A stretch of DNA of 64,000 nt from Micromonospora cremea. GTDB lineage: Bacteria; Actinomycetota; Actinomycetes; Mycobacteriales; Micromonosporaceae. This document shows, in pieces, positions 26,697 to 35,909 of the stretch; the stretch's first letter is position 1, and every line of letters begins with the position of its first letter. Below the pieces are notes generated by a model that saw nothing but the letters and a program-made list of their open reading frames with translations, was not told where the DNA came from and ran no database searches. The DNA is taken from contig NZ_FSQT01000001.1 of NCBI RefSeq assembly GCF_900143515.1, positions 806,001 through 870,000 of the forward strand, given 5' to 3'. The position numbers and the translations under genes were made by a program.

Positions 26697-26875
26697 CGAT
26701 CACCACGACACCCCCACTCACAACGCCCGCGACCTCGCCGCCCCGCGTACGGCAGGCACTCCCGTCATAACTGCCGGACAGCGTGGGGACTCCCCGCAGG
26801 TCGAGCCCGTCCTGAAGGCGATCCGCGTGCCTCGCATTGGGTCGGGCCGACCACGCACCCGGCCCGACCGAGTCC

Positions 26876-27018
26876 GGGCAGACATGGCATACGCGTCCGC
26901 AAGAACCGCGACTACCTGCGGCGACGCGGAAGTAGATACCGGAGAAGGGTGACCAGGTCCGAAACCGCAAGAAGCGGGGCTCCGCCGGCGGTCGGCCGCC
27001 GAAGTTCGACAAGACCGA
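26876..27018 (+). pseudogene. IS5 family transposase C-terminal remnant
   Basis: A frame reads VRKNRDYLRRR, then after a stop and frame changes IPEKGDQVRNRKKRGSAGGR and PPKFDKTDYKE, the region before the catalytic Glu of IS5/IS427 transposases. It is clearly decayed. Confidence 0.8.
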
Positions 27019-27225
27019 CTACAAGGAAAGGCCGGCGAGCCAGCTACGGGCCTGCTTCTCGGGCACCCCTGCCCATCCCGCAGCATCCAACTCCGAGACC
27101 TGGAGGTTGTCCAGGGCCCCGGTGGCGTACGCGTCCTCAGCACCGGCCAAGTCATCTTGATGCCCGAGGAAGCCCGCCAGGAAGACTGACGAGCTTGTCC
27201 TCGGGACCAGGGTGCCATCGATATC
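27019..27225 (-). pseudogene. HAD hydrolase N-terminal fragment
   Basis: The minus frame reads DIDGTLVPRTSSSVFLAGFL then GHQDDLAGAEDAYATGALDN and ends SWLAGLSL. DxDGT is HAD motif I, and the pattern suggests a SerB-like phosphatase. It is cut upstream by the ligase remnant and ends at a stop where IS5 DNA begins. Confidence 0.6.
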
Positions 27226-27244
27226 GCAGCGCCCACATGATCAG

Positions 27245-27552
27245 AAACGATGGCGGGGAGCACGGGCCTGTACGGGAGGGGTTGGGGGCGGTCGAGTTGT
27301 CCGGTCCACGCGGCGGGGAGGGGTTGCGGCCAGGGGTGTGCCCACGTCGGATCGATGGGGGTGAACAGGACGCCTATTCGGCGCGGTGTGCGGGTCGTAG
27401 GGGGTTGGTGCGGCCGGTGTAGCGGAGTCGTCCGTGCTGGTCGCAGCGGCCGAGCAGGAGGGTCTCGGGGTTGTTGATGCTGGGGGTGACGCCGCCGATG
27501 ATCGCTTCGGTGGTGCGGTAGGCGCGGACTTTCTGCCATCCTCGTCGGCCGG
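27245..27552 (-). pseudogene. Truncated second copy of the ATP-dependent DNA ligase C-terminus
   Basis: The DNA closely matches 30797-31105. In frame pieces it encodes KVRAYRTTEAIIGGVTPS, LLLGRCDQHGRLRYTGRT and AAWTGQLDRPQPLPY. A one-base deletion creates a TAG after the HRAE codons. It lacks the whole catalytic N-terminal part. Confidence 0.85.
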
Positions 27553-27800
27553 CCGTCGGCCGCCACACCGAGAGGGCGGCGATCGTGGCGGGCGGCCGGT
27601 GCATCGGGTTTGTTTCCTCGGCATCGCCGAATGGCATGCGGGGGTCAGGGTCTTGCCCGCATCGCCGTGGCCAATCCAAAGGTTGGCAGGAAGCCCGGGA
27701 GCCGGGGGAATCGGACGTTTCACCCTCGCGTAACGGGTATTCACGCGTGCTGGCCGCGGCCGGCGGGTGAACAGCGTTACGGAATGAGGGAGTGTGTGTC

Positions 27801-28508
27801 ATGTCCGATCCGCAGCCCACCATCGTCCTCGTGCACGGCGCGTTCGCTGAGTCGGCGAGCTGGAACGGTGTGATCGAGCGGCTGGGCGCCGCGTACGACG
27901 TGGTGGCCGCCGCCAACCCGCTGCGGGGCATCGCAAGCGACGCCGCGTACGTGCGGGACGTGATACACGGGATCGGCGGCCCGGTCATCCTCGTCGGCCA
28001 TTCGTACGCCGGCATGGTGATCACACAGGCCGCGGCTGACGAATCATCGGTGCGGGCCCTCGTGTACGTCAACGCCTTCTGCCCGGACACCGGCGAGTCG
28101 GCGCTGTCACTGTCCGGGAAGTTCCCCGGCAGTACGCTCGCCGACACGCTGGTGCAGTACCCCGTGTCGAGCGGTGGTAACGAGGTGGCAATCGGCCAGA
28201 ACGCCTACCACGCGCAGTTCGCCGCGGACGTGCCGGCCGACCTTGCCGCGCTGATGGCCCGGACCCAGCGGCCGATCACCGAACAGGGCCTGAATGACGC
28301 GCTCTCCGGCGACCCAGCCTGGCGATTGCTGCCCAGCTGGTTCGTGTTCGGAGACGCCGACAAAAACATCCCGGTCGCCGCGCATCGGTTCATGGCCGAG
28401 CGGGCCGACCCGCGGGGCCAGCGCGAGGTCGCTGGCGGCTCGCACGCGATGGCGGTGTCCCGGCCAAGCGAGGTCGCTGAGACGATCATCGAGGCGGTCC
28501 GAGCATGA
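27801..28508 (+). CDS. Alpha/beta hydrolase
   Basis: This is a 235-residue protein with a GGGAG site before ATG 27801. It starts TIVLVHGAFAESASWNGVI, where HGAF forms the oxyanion region. The nucleophile elbow is GHSYAG, the acid is likely Asp in VFGDADKNIPV, and the catalytic His is in GGSHAMAVSRP. Such small esterase-like proteins resemble salicylate-esterase/hydroxynitrile-lyase relatives. It has no signal peptide. The substrate is unknown. It stands alone between mobile-element remnants. Confidence 0.88.
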   Translation: MSDPQPTIVLVHGAFAESASWNGVIERLGAAYDVVAAANPLRGIASDAAYVRDVIHGIGGPVILVGHSYAGMVITQAAADESSVRALVYVNAFCPDTGESALSLSGKFPGSTLADTLVQYPVSSGGNEVAIGQNAYHAQFAADVPADLAALMARTQRPITEQGLNDALSGDPAWRLLPSWFVFGDADKNIPVAAHRFMAERADPRGQREVAGGSHAMAVSRPSEVAETIIEAVRA

Positions 28509-28558
28509 GCACGCCAACGAAGCAGTGGCCGGGGCCTGGCCACCGCCCGTGGGAACAG

Positions 28559-28828
28559 TCAGCGGCTCCGGGCGCGCCACTCCTCGGTGGTGATGCCACC
28601 GATCCGGGCGCCGTCGCCGGCGGGCACCAGGGCGCCCTTGTCGAGCATGGCGCCAAAGTGCCGGACGGCCGGGTCGCTACGGGCCCGCTGGGTGTCGCCG
28701 GCGGCGGCGAGCGCGGAGCGATCCAGCTCGTCGAGGCGGAATCGCTCCAGACCTACGCCGACTGAAAGCTCAACTACTCGCCCAGCTGCCACCTCATGGC
28801 CCGGGTTTGACAGGGCTGATGCGGTCAT
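28559..28828 (-). CDS. Possible small protein, unrecognised
   Basis: This reads as 89 residues from ATG 28828, ending ARIGGITTEEWRARSR. The last 40 residues look folded. There is no ribosome site and no family match that I know. It may be a remnant. Confidence 0.25.
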   Translation of the reverse strand: MTASALSNPGHEVAAGRVVELSVGVGLERFRLDELDRSALAAAGDTQRARSDPAVRHFGAMLDKGALVPAGDGARIGGITTEEWRARSR

Positions 28829-28875
28829 CTGGGCGTGAGTTGCAGTTCGCCATGAACGGCGATCATGGATTTGAG

Positions 28876-29245
28876 TCAACGTCCCCCTCGGACACACACC
28901 ATTACCCCACGGTGCTCGTTGAGATCGACCGCAGCGCACACCGTTTGCGTTTCAGGCTGGTAGTTCAGGCGGAGGCCGAGTTGCCGGTAGACCTCGGCCT
29001 TGCCGGCGGGATCGGCATCGCGGAGCACGGCGGCCACCTCGCCGAGCGCTTGGACCAAGCCCCTGATTTCTGCTCGGCTCATTCGTCGGGGCTGTTGCCC
29101 GCGTTGGCGCGGATGTCGGCTTCCGCGCAGGCGCGTTCGGCCTGGGTCTGAGCGATCCATGCGGTGACGACCGCTGGGTCGGCGCCGGCGTCGAGGGCTG
29201 CCGGTAGCGTTCCAGCTTGGCGTCGATGATCGTTCGCGGCGATGG
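28876..29245 (-). pseudogene. Serine recombinase C-terminal remnant
   Basis: Pieces in shifted frames read TIIDAKLERYR, ADPAVVTAWIAQTQAERACA and AEIRGLVQALGEVAAVLRDA, then YRQLGLRLNYQPETQTV. This is the coiled C-terminal tail of large site-specific serine recombinases. At least two frameshifts are needed and the catalytic domain is absent. It points to a lost integrative element. Confidence 0.65.
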
Positions 29246-29554
29246 TTGGAGTGGGTGGGTGTTCCAGGTGGACAACGCCGGACGAAGCGCGCAGAAACTT
29301 GTAAACGAGAAGTCAAAGCGGTCCGCGTCGCTGGCCTTGGGCGACCGTCCGCGATGCTCCTGTGGATGTCAAGACTCCGCCAGCAGCTTCACCGGCCGAG
29401 CTTGACCTCTCCGTCCCGAAGGAACTTCCGGGCCGCCTGGACCAGCTTCGATGTGGGCGGGGAGCCGTGGGGCCTGCTGCCCTCTCGCTGCCTTGCGACG
29501 GCCTAAACACTGTCATTGTTTACGCGTCCACCGCTCGTAGCGCCCTTCCGGGGA

Positions 29555-30022
29555 TCATTGAGAGCGGGCGGCGCGCAGCGACTCGGCAGCGGTCAGGAGA
29601 GCGGCACCGAGAAGCACTGTGTCCTTCAACAGGAATTGTCCCAGTTGGGAAAGGTTCAAGATCCCCTGCCCTTCCTGCCGAATCTCGGGCGTCGTGGCCA
29701 GGAAACTGAGCGTGGTGAGGAACATCCCGACCGCCCCGAAGCTACCGATCGCCGACGCTTTGGGCGCAAACGGCTTTGCGGCGATGAGAGAGCCCACGGT
29801 GATCTCCGTGACACCGATGAGTCGGTTGAGCTGTTGTGCGCCCAGCTTCTCGCGGACCCGCAGGAACAACGGACTCGAGGTGACCAGGGGCTCGTTGTTT
29901 TCGACCTCGTACTGCTTGAACTTGAGCGCACCGATCCACAAGATATTCGTTGCCAGTGCGGAGCGCAGGACCGAGAAGCCTACGGAAGCGAGGTTATCGG
30001 CCGAGGCGTGTCGTGTGCGCAT
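29555..30022 (-). CDS. DUF417 / RclC-YkgB family membrane protein
   Basis: This is a protein of about 155 residues. ATG 30022 is preceded by AGGAG six bases upstream, better spaced than the GTG at 30025. It has four predicted helices (VLRSALATNILWIGALKF, EITVGSLIAAKPFA, GAVGMFLTTLSFLATTPE). RclC of E. coli belongs to the same family and helps to survive reactive chlorine, by an unknown mechanism. No RclR or RclA gene is adjacent, so a stress role is only by family. Confidence 0.85.
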   Translation of the reverse strand: MRTRHASADNLASVGFSVLRSALATNILWIGALKFKQYEVENNEPLVTSSPLFLRVREKLGAQQLNRLIGVTEITVGSLIAAKPFAPKASAIGSFGAVGMFLTTLSFLATTPEIRQEGQGILNLSQLGQFLLKDTVLLGAALLTAAESLRAARSQ

Positions 30023-30025
30023 CAC

Positions 30026-30675
30026 TCGCTCCTAGTCGCTGTGTCGATGGTCAACGTGCCTGGGACCATTACCCGCTGCGGCCCGCCACACGCAGCCACG
30101 GCGCGCCCACTGCAGTGTCGCCTGGCTGCGCCAAGGGTACTGACATCGTCCCGGGGGGCGGCCAATGTTCTGGCCCGCGTCTGTGGCGGTGAGTAAGGGC
30201 AGGCAGGGCGGCGTTGACGCGATGAACGACGAGGTGCGTCGGCTGCGGGCGAATCAGACCCACGCCGGACGGCCACCTGCCTGGACGGTCCGGTTCAGTA
30301 CACCAGCGCGTACAACCTCTGCTGATCGCGCCCGCACCTTCGCACGACTTTCGGCGATATATGCAGCCAGGGTGGCCGAAGTACCGGCACAGGCGGGAAA
30401 GCTGGCGATTGGGCGACCGCACTGGGGTCTGCGGACGAACAGCGGCGTGCGCGGGACCTGACCCGCATTCTCGCCTCCCACCGGTCCGGTGGCACCGCCC
30501 TGTGGGCCTCGGCGCGCCGCCGGCTCGTGCTGACGGCGGGCGCAATGTCGACGTCACGGTAAGCCTTGCCAGTAACAGGCTCTCCTGAAGATCACCTGAC
30601 GGACGTTACACAAGCTAACCAGTCGGCAGGTCGTCTGCTGCGACATGCGGGTGCAGCGGGTCCTCGCACCGGGCC
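30026..30675. other. Gap with possible short remnants
   Basis: A plus frame at 30165-30461 (NDEVRRLRANQTHAG, ARLSAIYAARVAEVPAQAGK) looks partly protein-like but matches nothing I know and changes composition. No supported gene. Confidence 0.35.
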
Positions 30676-31719
30676 TCAACGTTGACCGTCGGCCGGTGGC
30701 ACGTCGGCGGGGGCGAGGTCGAGGCGGGGGCGTAGGTAGCGGACGTGGTGTCGCCACCGGTGGTGTTCGTAGGCGGTGTCGACGTCGATTTCGGCAACGA
30801 TGGTGGGGAGCACGGGGCTGTAGGGGAGGGGTTGGGGGCGGTCGAGTTGTCCGGTCCACGCGGCGGGGAGAGGTTGCGGCCACGGGTGTGACCCCTCCGG
30901 GTTGACGGGCGTGAGCAGGGCGGCCAGTTCGGCGCGTTGTACCGGTCTTAGCGGGGTGGTTCGGCCGGTGTAGCGCAGTCGTCCGTGTTGGTCGCAGCGG
31001 CCGAGCAGGAGGGTCTCGGGGTTGTCGGTGCTGGGGGTGACGCCGCCGATGATTGCTTCGGTGGTGCGGTATGCCCGGACTTTCAGCCATCCTCGTCGGC
31101 CGGGCTCGTAGCGCCCGTCGAGGCGTTTGATCACGATGCCCTCGATGCCCGCGGCGGTCCAGGTGGTCAACCATTCGGCGGCTTGGTCGAGGTCGGTGGT
31201 CTGTGGGGACAGGGTGAGTTGGGCGGGTGCGTCGGCGAGTAGCTGTGTGAGTAGGGCACGTCGTTCGTGCAGGGTCCGGTCCAGTAGTGGTCGGCCTGGT
31301 GGGGTGCTGAGCAGGTCGAAGACGACGTAGTGCGCGGGGTGGCGTCGGGCGATGTCGGGGAGCTGGCCGCCGGCGGTGACTCGTCGCTGCAGGTGGGCGA
31401 AGTTGGTTCGCTCGCCTTCCCACACCACCAGCTCGCCGTCGAGGACGGCACCCGGCTCGACGGCTTCGGTGACGGCTCGGGTGATGTCGGGGAAGTAGGT
31501 GGTGATGTCCCGGCCGGCTCTGGACTGCAGGTACACGCTGTCGGGCCGGCGGAAGGCCAGTGCCCGCCAGCCGTCCCACTTGGGCTCGTAGGCCAGATCC
31601 GATGCCTCAGGGACAGCGTCGACGGCCTTGGCCAGCATCGGTGTGAGCGGCGGACGCAGCCCCTGGGTGGTGCCGACACGGCGGCGGGCTGGAGTCACCG
31701 CAGGACCGACCCACGACAT
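30676..31719 (-). CDS. ATP-dependent DNA ligase (LigC/LigD-ligase type)
   Basis: This is a 347-residue protein. Motif I is EPKWDGWRAL with the adenylated Lys47. Motif III is VLDGELVVW, motif IV EGIVIKR and motif V WLKVRAYRT. An OB-fold follows to the C-terminus (EAIIGGVTPS, LGRCDQHGRLRYTG). It resembles the stand-alone ligases related to the ligase domain of LigD and works in repair using ATP. No Ku, polymerase or nuclease domain gene is beside it. A truncated copy of its 3' part lies 3.5 kb upstream. Confidence 0.9.
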   Translation of the reverse strand: MSWVGPAVTPARRRVGTTQGLRPPLTPMLAKAVDAVPEASDLAYEPKWDGWRALAFRRPDSVYLQSRAGRDITTYFPDITRAVTEAVEPGAVLDGELVVWEGERTNFAHLQRRVTAGGQLPDIARRHPAHYVVFDLLSTPPGRPLLDRTLHERRALLTQLLADAPAQLTLSPQTTDLDQAAEWLTTWTAAGIEGIVIKRLDGRYEPGRRGWLKVRAYRTTEAIIGGVTPSTDNPETLLLGRCDQHGRLRYTGRTTPLRPVQRAELAALLTPVNPEGSHPWPQPLPAAWTGQLDRPQPLPYSPVLPTIVAEIDVDTAYEHHRWRHHVRYLRPRLDLAPADVPPADGQR

Positions 31720-31978
31720 CGAACTCGAATTTCACTCACCTCCTCTCTCATGGTTGAGGGGCGTACGGGGGTGGCGCTGGAAGATGCCGAACAGTCGATG
31801 GCGGTATGCGGAATGAAAGGCGGACGAGGTCCGGTTGGGTCCGTCCAGCTCGTGTCCGCACGCCAGCGCAGCGCTTCGAAGTTTTGTCGCCGATTCCGCA
31901 CCCCTTCCCAAACACGTCCTTCGATGGACATGCTCGTCAGAGACCGTTGCCATCCACCCAGCGCCCAGGAGGCCCCCC

Positions 31979-32653
31979 ATGCGGGTAACCCGAGTCTCAG
32001 CCCGTTTCCCACGCGTCACGCGTCACGCCGCCGCAGTCGTCCTCGCCGCCATCGCAGGCGCCGGTCTGGTCGGCGTCAGCGCGCAACCCGCGTCGGCCAC
32101 ACCTCCCGGGATCCCGTCGAAGGCGACAGCCCAGTCTCAGCTCAACGCCCTGACCGTGGCGGCGCAGGGCTCCACCAGCGGCTACTCACGGGACCTGTTC
32201 CCGCACTGGATCACGATCAGCGGTAGCTGCAACACCCGCGAGCAGGTCCTCAAGCGCGACGGCACCTCCGTCGTGGTCGACAGCTCCTGCGCAGCGACCT
32301 CGGGTCGCTGGTACAGCCCGTACGACGGGGCGACCTGGACGGCGGCCTCCGACGTCGACATCGACCACGTCGTACCCCTCGCTGAGGCGTGGCGCTCCGG
32401 CGCCAGCTCCTGGACAACCAGCCGCCGGCAGAGCTTCGCCAACGACCTCACTCGTCCGCAGTTGATTGCGGTGACGGACAACGTCAACCAATCCAAGGGC
32501 GACCAGGACCCCTCCACCTGGCAGCCGTCCCTGTCGTCGTACCGGTGCACCTACAGCAAGATGTGGATCACCGTGAAGTACAGCTGGGGCTTGAAGCTGC
32601 AATCGTCGGAGAAGTCAGCCCTGCAGAGCATGCTCAACACCTGCAGCTCCTGA
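31979..32653 (+). CDS. Secreted HNH (DUF1524-type) nuclease
   Basis: This 224-residue protein has CAGGAGG before ATG 31979. Residues 1-42 are a signal peptide (VVLAAIAGAGLVGVSAQPASA). The catalytic centre is DIDHVVPLAEAWRSGA. The later conserved Asn/Lys segment is VTDNVNQSKGDQDPSTW. Paired Cys residues (GSCNTRE, DSSCAAT, YRCTY, NTCSS) suggest disulfides, as expected outside the cell. It probably degrades extracellular DNA for nutrition or competition. No immunity gene is evident next to it. Confidence 0.9.
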   Translation: MRVTRVSARFPRVTRHAAAVVLAAIAGAGLVGVSAQPASATPPGIPSKATAQSQLNALTVAAQGSTSGYSRDLFPHWITISGSCNTREQVLKRDGTSVVVDSSCAATSGRWYSPYDGATWTAASDVDIDHVVPLAEAWRSGASSWTTSRRQSFANDLTRPQLIAVTDNVNQSKGDQDPSTWQPSLSSYRCTYSKMWITVKYSWGLKLQSSEKSALQSMLNTCSS

Positions 32654-32665
32654 CAGCCCCGAGAC

Positions 32666-32697
32666 CGGCGGGGCGTCCTCCGCGGGACGCCCCGCCG
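32666..32697. terminator. Strong bidirectional hairpin terminator
   Basis: CGGCGGGGCGTCC (32666-32678) pairs perfectly with GGACGCCCCGCCG (32685-32697) over a 6-base loop. It lies between two convergent genes ending at 32653 and 32704. Confidence 0.85.
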
Positions 32698-32703
32698 ACC
32701 GGA

Positions 32704-32988
32704 CTATGCCTGCTGTGGCGAAGACGGTGCGCTGTCGCCGGCCTGCTTGCGCCACTGGCCGCCCACGTCGACGGCCAGGAGGCGCTTGACCATCGCCAGG
32801 GCGTCCGCCTCGGTGTCGAACTCCCAGCGCAGCACCCGGCCGTTCTCGCTGTCGCCAGCGCGAGCGACGACCTTCCACCGGACCTCACGGGTCAGCCACA
32901 CATCCCGGCGGCCCAAGCGCCCCCAGATGCCGTTCCACCAGCGTCCCGCCACGTCCTCCACCAGCGCATCGTACAAGTGTTCGATCAT
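32704..32988 (-). CDS. Conserved small actinobacterial protein
   Basis: This 94-residue protein is rich in Trp and Arg (GRWWNGIWGRLGRRDVWL), with an alpha/beta pattern and a final low-complexity tail. It has no signal peptide. Its convergence on the HNH gene with a shared terminator supports it as a real transcription unit. Function unknown. Confidence 0.65.
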   Translation of the reverse strand: MIEHLYDALVEDVAGRWWNGIWGRLGRRDVWLTREVRWKVVARAGDSENGRVLRWEFDTEADALAMVKRLLAVDVGGQWRKQAGDSAPSSPQQA

Positions 32989-33105
32989 GCGATCGGGGCT
33001 GACCGCGTTACTGCCAGGCTCTGATCGATGATGCGGGAGACGCTGCGGGTCGGGGGTGACGAGCGATGACGGCCCATCCGCGTGTCTGACGGTAGGGTTC
33101 CCGGC

Positions 33106-33540
33106 GTGTTGCGACGGTGGACCCTGACGATCCTGATGGCGGCGTGCGGCGTGCTGGTGGCGGTGGCGCAACTGGCCGCCGATATGCCCGCCGTCGGCGG
33201 CGCCGAGTTGCTGATCTTCCTGGCGCTGGCACTGCTGCTGTCGCCGTGGGCCTTCCCCCGCTCGGTGGCCGCCGCCGAAGCGCAGCGGGCCAGCGCGGCG
33301 GACGGCCGGCCGATCGTGTACTGGCGCCCCGGCTGCCGCTACTGCCTCCAACTCCGGTTCTCCCTCGGCCGGCTCGCCCGGCGGGCGCACTGGGTGGACA
33401 TCTGGCACGACCCGGCGGGTGCTGCCGCCGTCCGGGCGGTAGCCGACGGCAACGAGACCGTGCCCACCGTCGTGCTCGGCGGTCAGGCTGTCGTAAACCC
33501 CAACCGGGCCTGGCTCCGCGAGCAGCTCCGCTCATCCTGA
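33106..33540 (+). CDS. Membrane-anchored glutaredoxin (mycoredoxin-like)
   Basis: This is a 144-residue protein. Two helices lie at the N-terminus (LTILMAACGVLVAVAQL, LLIFLALALLLSPWAF), then a glutaredoxin fold with the redox pair CRYC (Cys77, Cys80) in VYWRPGCRYCLQ. The cis-Pro loop TVPTVVLGG follows. In actinobacteria such proteins reduce mycothiol mixed disulfides. An in-frame GTG at 33082 could add eight residues. Confidence 0.85.
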   Translation: MLRRWTLTILMAACGVLVAVAQLAADMPAVGGAELLIFLALALLLSPWAFPRSVAAAEAQRASAADGRPIVYWRPGCRYCLQLRFSLGRLARRAHWVDIWHDPAGAAAVRAVADGNETVPTVVLGGQAVVNPNRAWLREQLRSS

Positions 33541-33629
33541 ACACGCCCGTCACCCGGCGAGGGTCGACCGATGGCGCCGCCGCACCCGGAACTTAACCAA
33601 GACGGCTGTCTCGGGACTCGGGTGGCGCG

Positions 33630-33914
33630 TCAGGCCGGGCGATCGTCGTAGTCGATTGATCCGGCGTAGTGGAACGTCGGCGGATCGTCGGTCGAGATGA
33701 GGATGTATCGATGCGGGATGGTCGCGTTCGGCTGGTCGTCGGCGCCGACATAGACCCCGCTCTGTTGCAGCACCACTGCTGCGGGCAGCTGTCCCAAGGC
33801 GTCGAGCTCGATCGGCGTGATGCGGTCGTCGGCGGGACCGCCCAGGAGCCATCCCTCGGTGGCTGGCCGCCGCGCCGGCCGCTCCCGCCAGTTTGCGCCT
33901 GCAGACGCCGTCAT
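33630..33914 (-). CDS. Hypothetical 94-residue protein
   Basis: From ATG 33914 the protein has a plausible beta-rich C-terminus (HRYILISTDDPPTFHYAGSI then DYDD). It lies 147 bases beyond the stop of iolD on the same strand. No family is recognised and there is no strong ribosome site. Confidence 0.45.
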   Translation of the reverse strand: MTASAGANWRERPARRPATEGWLLGGPADDRITPIELDALGQLPAAVVLQQSGVYVGADDQPNATIPHRYILISTDDPPTFHYAGSIDYDDRPA

Positions 33915-34061
33915 GGCGCCTCCCGTCGCAGCCCTCGATCGAACCAGCTTCGATCCCTGCGACCGTGTCGGTGAGGCAAAGCCGGCGGCCAGCGAACGGG
34001 CGTCAGCGGTGATCGGCCGTGCGGCGAGCGGTCGATGGAGGCCTTCTTCGTGTCCGCTGTC

Positions 34062-35909
34062 TCATCCCGGCCGCAGGTGCGTGCGGCGTGCCTTGCGCCC
34101 CGCCTCGTACCCGGCGCGCGCGGCCTGCGTCTCGCCGCGCGCGGAGACCTCGGCGACCGGTACGTCCCACCAGGCCCCGGCGTCCGGTCCGGCGACGAGC
34201 GGGTCCGTCTCGACATGGATGACGGTCGTCCGGTCGGCCGCCTTCGCGGTGGCCAGCGCTGCCCTCAGCTCCTCGATCGTCGCCACCCGGATAAGGTCCG
34301 CGCCGAGGCTCGCCGCATTGGCACCGAGGTCGACGGCAAGGGGAGCACCCGACCGGTCCCGGTAGGCGGTGCCGAGCCGCTGCGCGCCGACGCTCTCGGA
34401 GAGCCGGCCGATCGAGGCGAAGCCCCGGTTGTCGACCAGCACGACGACCAGCTTGACCCCCTCCGCCACCGCGGTGATCAGCTCAGTGGGCAGCATGAGG
34501 TAGGAGCCGTCGCCGACCAGCACGAAGACCTCCCGGTCCGGCGCGGCCAGCTTGACCCCGATCCCGCCGGCGATCTCATAGCCCATGCACGAGTACCCGT
34601 ATTCGACGTGGTAGCTCTTGGGGTCGGCGCTGCGCCACAACCGGTGCAGGTCGCCAGGCATCGACCCGGCCGCGCATACCACCACGTCACGCGGCCCGGC
34701 GGCGTCGTTGACCGCGCCGATGACGGCGGTCTGGGTGGGCCGCGCGTCAGGGTCGGCGTGCAGGGCCCGATCCGCCACGGCCGTCCACCGCTGGCCCAGC
34801 TCCGCGACCGACGCGCCGTAGGCCGGCTCGGTGGCCCAGCCGGCGCACGCCGCCCCGAGGGCCGCGAGGCTTTCCCGGGCGTCGCCGACGACCTGCAGGC
34901 CGGAGAGCTTGGCGGCGTCGAATCCGGTGACGTTGAGGTTGACGAAACGGGTGTCCCCGCCGAACAGGGTGCCCGAGGCGGTGGTGAAGTCGCTGTAGCG
35001 GGTACCGATCCCGATCACCAGGTCCGCGCCAGCGGCGATCTCGTTGGCCGCGCTGGTGCCGGTGACTCCCACGGCGCCGAGGGCGAGCGGATGGTCGGAC
35101 GGCAGGGCGCCCTTGCCGGCCTGGGTCTCGGCGACCGGCACACCGTGCTCCTCGGCGAAGCGGCGCAGCGCGTCGCAGGCTCCGCTGTAGATCACCCCGC
35201 CGCCGGCCACCACCACCGGCCGGCGCGCCGCCGTGACGACCCGGGCCGCCCGGGCGACTGCCGCGTCGTCCGGACGGGGGCGTGGAACATGCCAGACCCG
35301 GTCGGCGAAGAGCTCCTCGGGCCAGTCGTATGCCTCGGCCTGCACATCCTGCGGCAGGGCGAGGGTGACCGCGCCGGTCTCCACCGGATCAGTCAGCACC
35401 CGCATGGCCGCCAGCAGCGCCGCCGGGAGCTGCTCCGGTCGGTTGATCCTGTCCCAGTAGCGGGAGACCGGCCGCAGCGCGTCGGTGACGCTCACATCGT
35501 AGGAACGCGGGTCCTCCAGCTCCTGGAGCACAGGGTTGGCCGGCCGGGAGGCGAAGATGTCTCCGGGGAGAAGCAGCACCGGCAGCCGGTTGACCGTGGC
35601 GCCCGCCGCTCCGGTGACGAGGTTCGTCGCGCCCGGGCCGATCGAGGTGGTGCAGGCCAGAGTGCTCAGCCGGTCGCTCATCCGGGCGTACGCCGCCGCG
35701 GTGTGCACCATGCCCTGCTCGGTGCGGCACAGGTGGTACGGCAGGTCCGTCCCCGCCGGCCCGGCCAGCGCCTCGCCGATCCCGGCGACATTGCCGTGCC
35801 CGAAGATGCCGAAGCAGGCCGGAATCAGCCGCAGCCGGTGCCCGTCCCGTTCGGACCACTGCCGGGCGAGGAAGGTCACGAGCGCCTGCGCCACCGTGAG
35901 CCTGGGCAT
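34062..35909 (-). CDS. iolD: 3D-(3,5/4)-trihydroxycyclohexane-1,2-dione hydrolase
   Basis: This 615-residue enzyme depends on thiamine diphosphate and opens the ring of the inositol intermediate, giving 5-deoxy-glucuronate. The N-terminal Glu64 (CRTEQGMVHTAAAYARM) activates the cofactor. The C-terminal TPP/Mg motif is VGDGSYLMLPTELI with VLVDNRGFASIG. The middle domain is also intact. I take ATG 35909, which overlaps the iolB stop as TGATG; GTG 35912 is an alternative. It is the last gene of the left iol operon. Confidence 0.96.
   Translation of the reverse strand: MPRLTVAQALVTFLARQWSERDGHRLRLIPACFGIFGHGNVAGIGEALAGPAGTDLPYHLCRTEQGMVHTAAAYARMSDRLSTLACTTSIGPGATNLVTGAAGATVNRLPVLLLPGDIFASRPANPVLQELEDPRSYDVSVTDALRPVSRYWDRINRPEQLPAALLAAMRVLTDPVETGAVTLALPQDVQAEAYDWPEELFADRVWHVPRPRPDDAAVARAARVVTAARRPVVVAGGGVIYSGACDALRRFAEEHGVPVAETQAGKGALPSDHPLALGAVGVTGTSAANEIAAGADLVIGIGTRYSDFTTASGTLFGGDTRFVNLNVTGFDAAKLSGLQVVGDARESLAALGAACAGWATEPAYGASVAELGQRWTAVADRALHADPDARPTQTAVIGAVNDAAGPRDVVVCAAGSMPGDLHRLWRSADPKSYHVEYGYSCMGYEIAGGIGVKLAAPDREVFVLVGDGSYLMLPTELITAVAEGVKLVVVLVDNRGFASIGRLSESVGAQRLGTAYRDRSGAPLAVDLGANAASLGADLIRVATIEELRAALATAKAADRTTVIHVETDPLVAGPDAGAWWDVPVAEVSARGETQAARAGYEAGRKARRTHLRPG

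Noticed and set aside
30165..30461. 98-residue plus-strand ORF
   Set aside because: No ribosome site, no family and mixed composition; described in the gap entry only.
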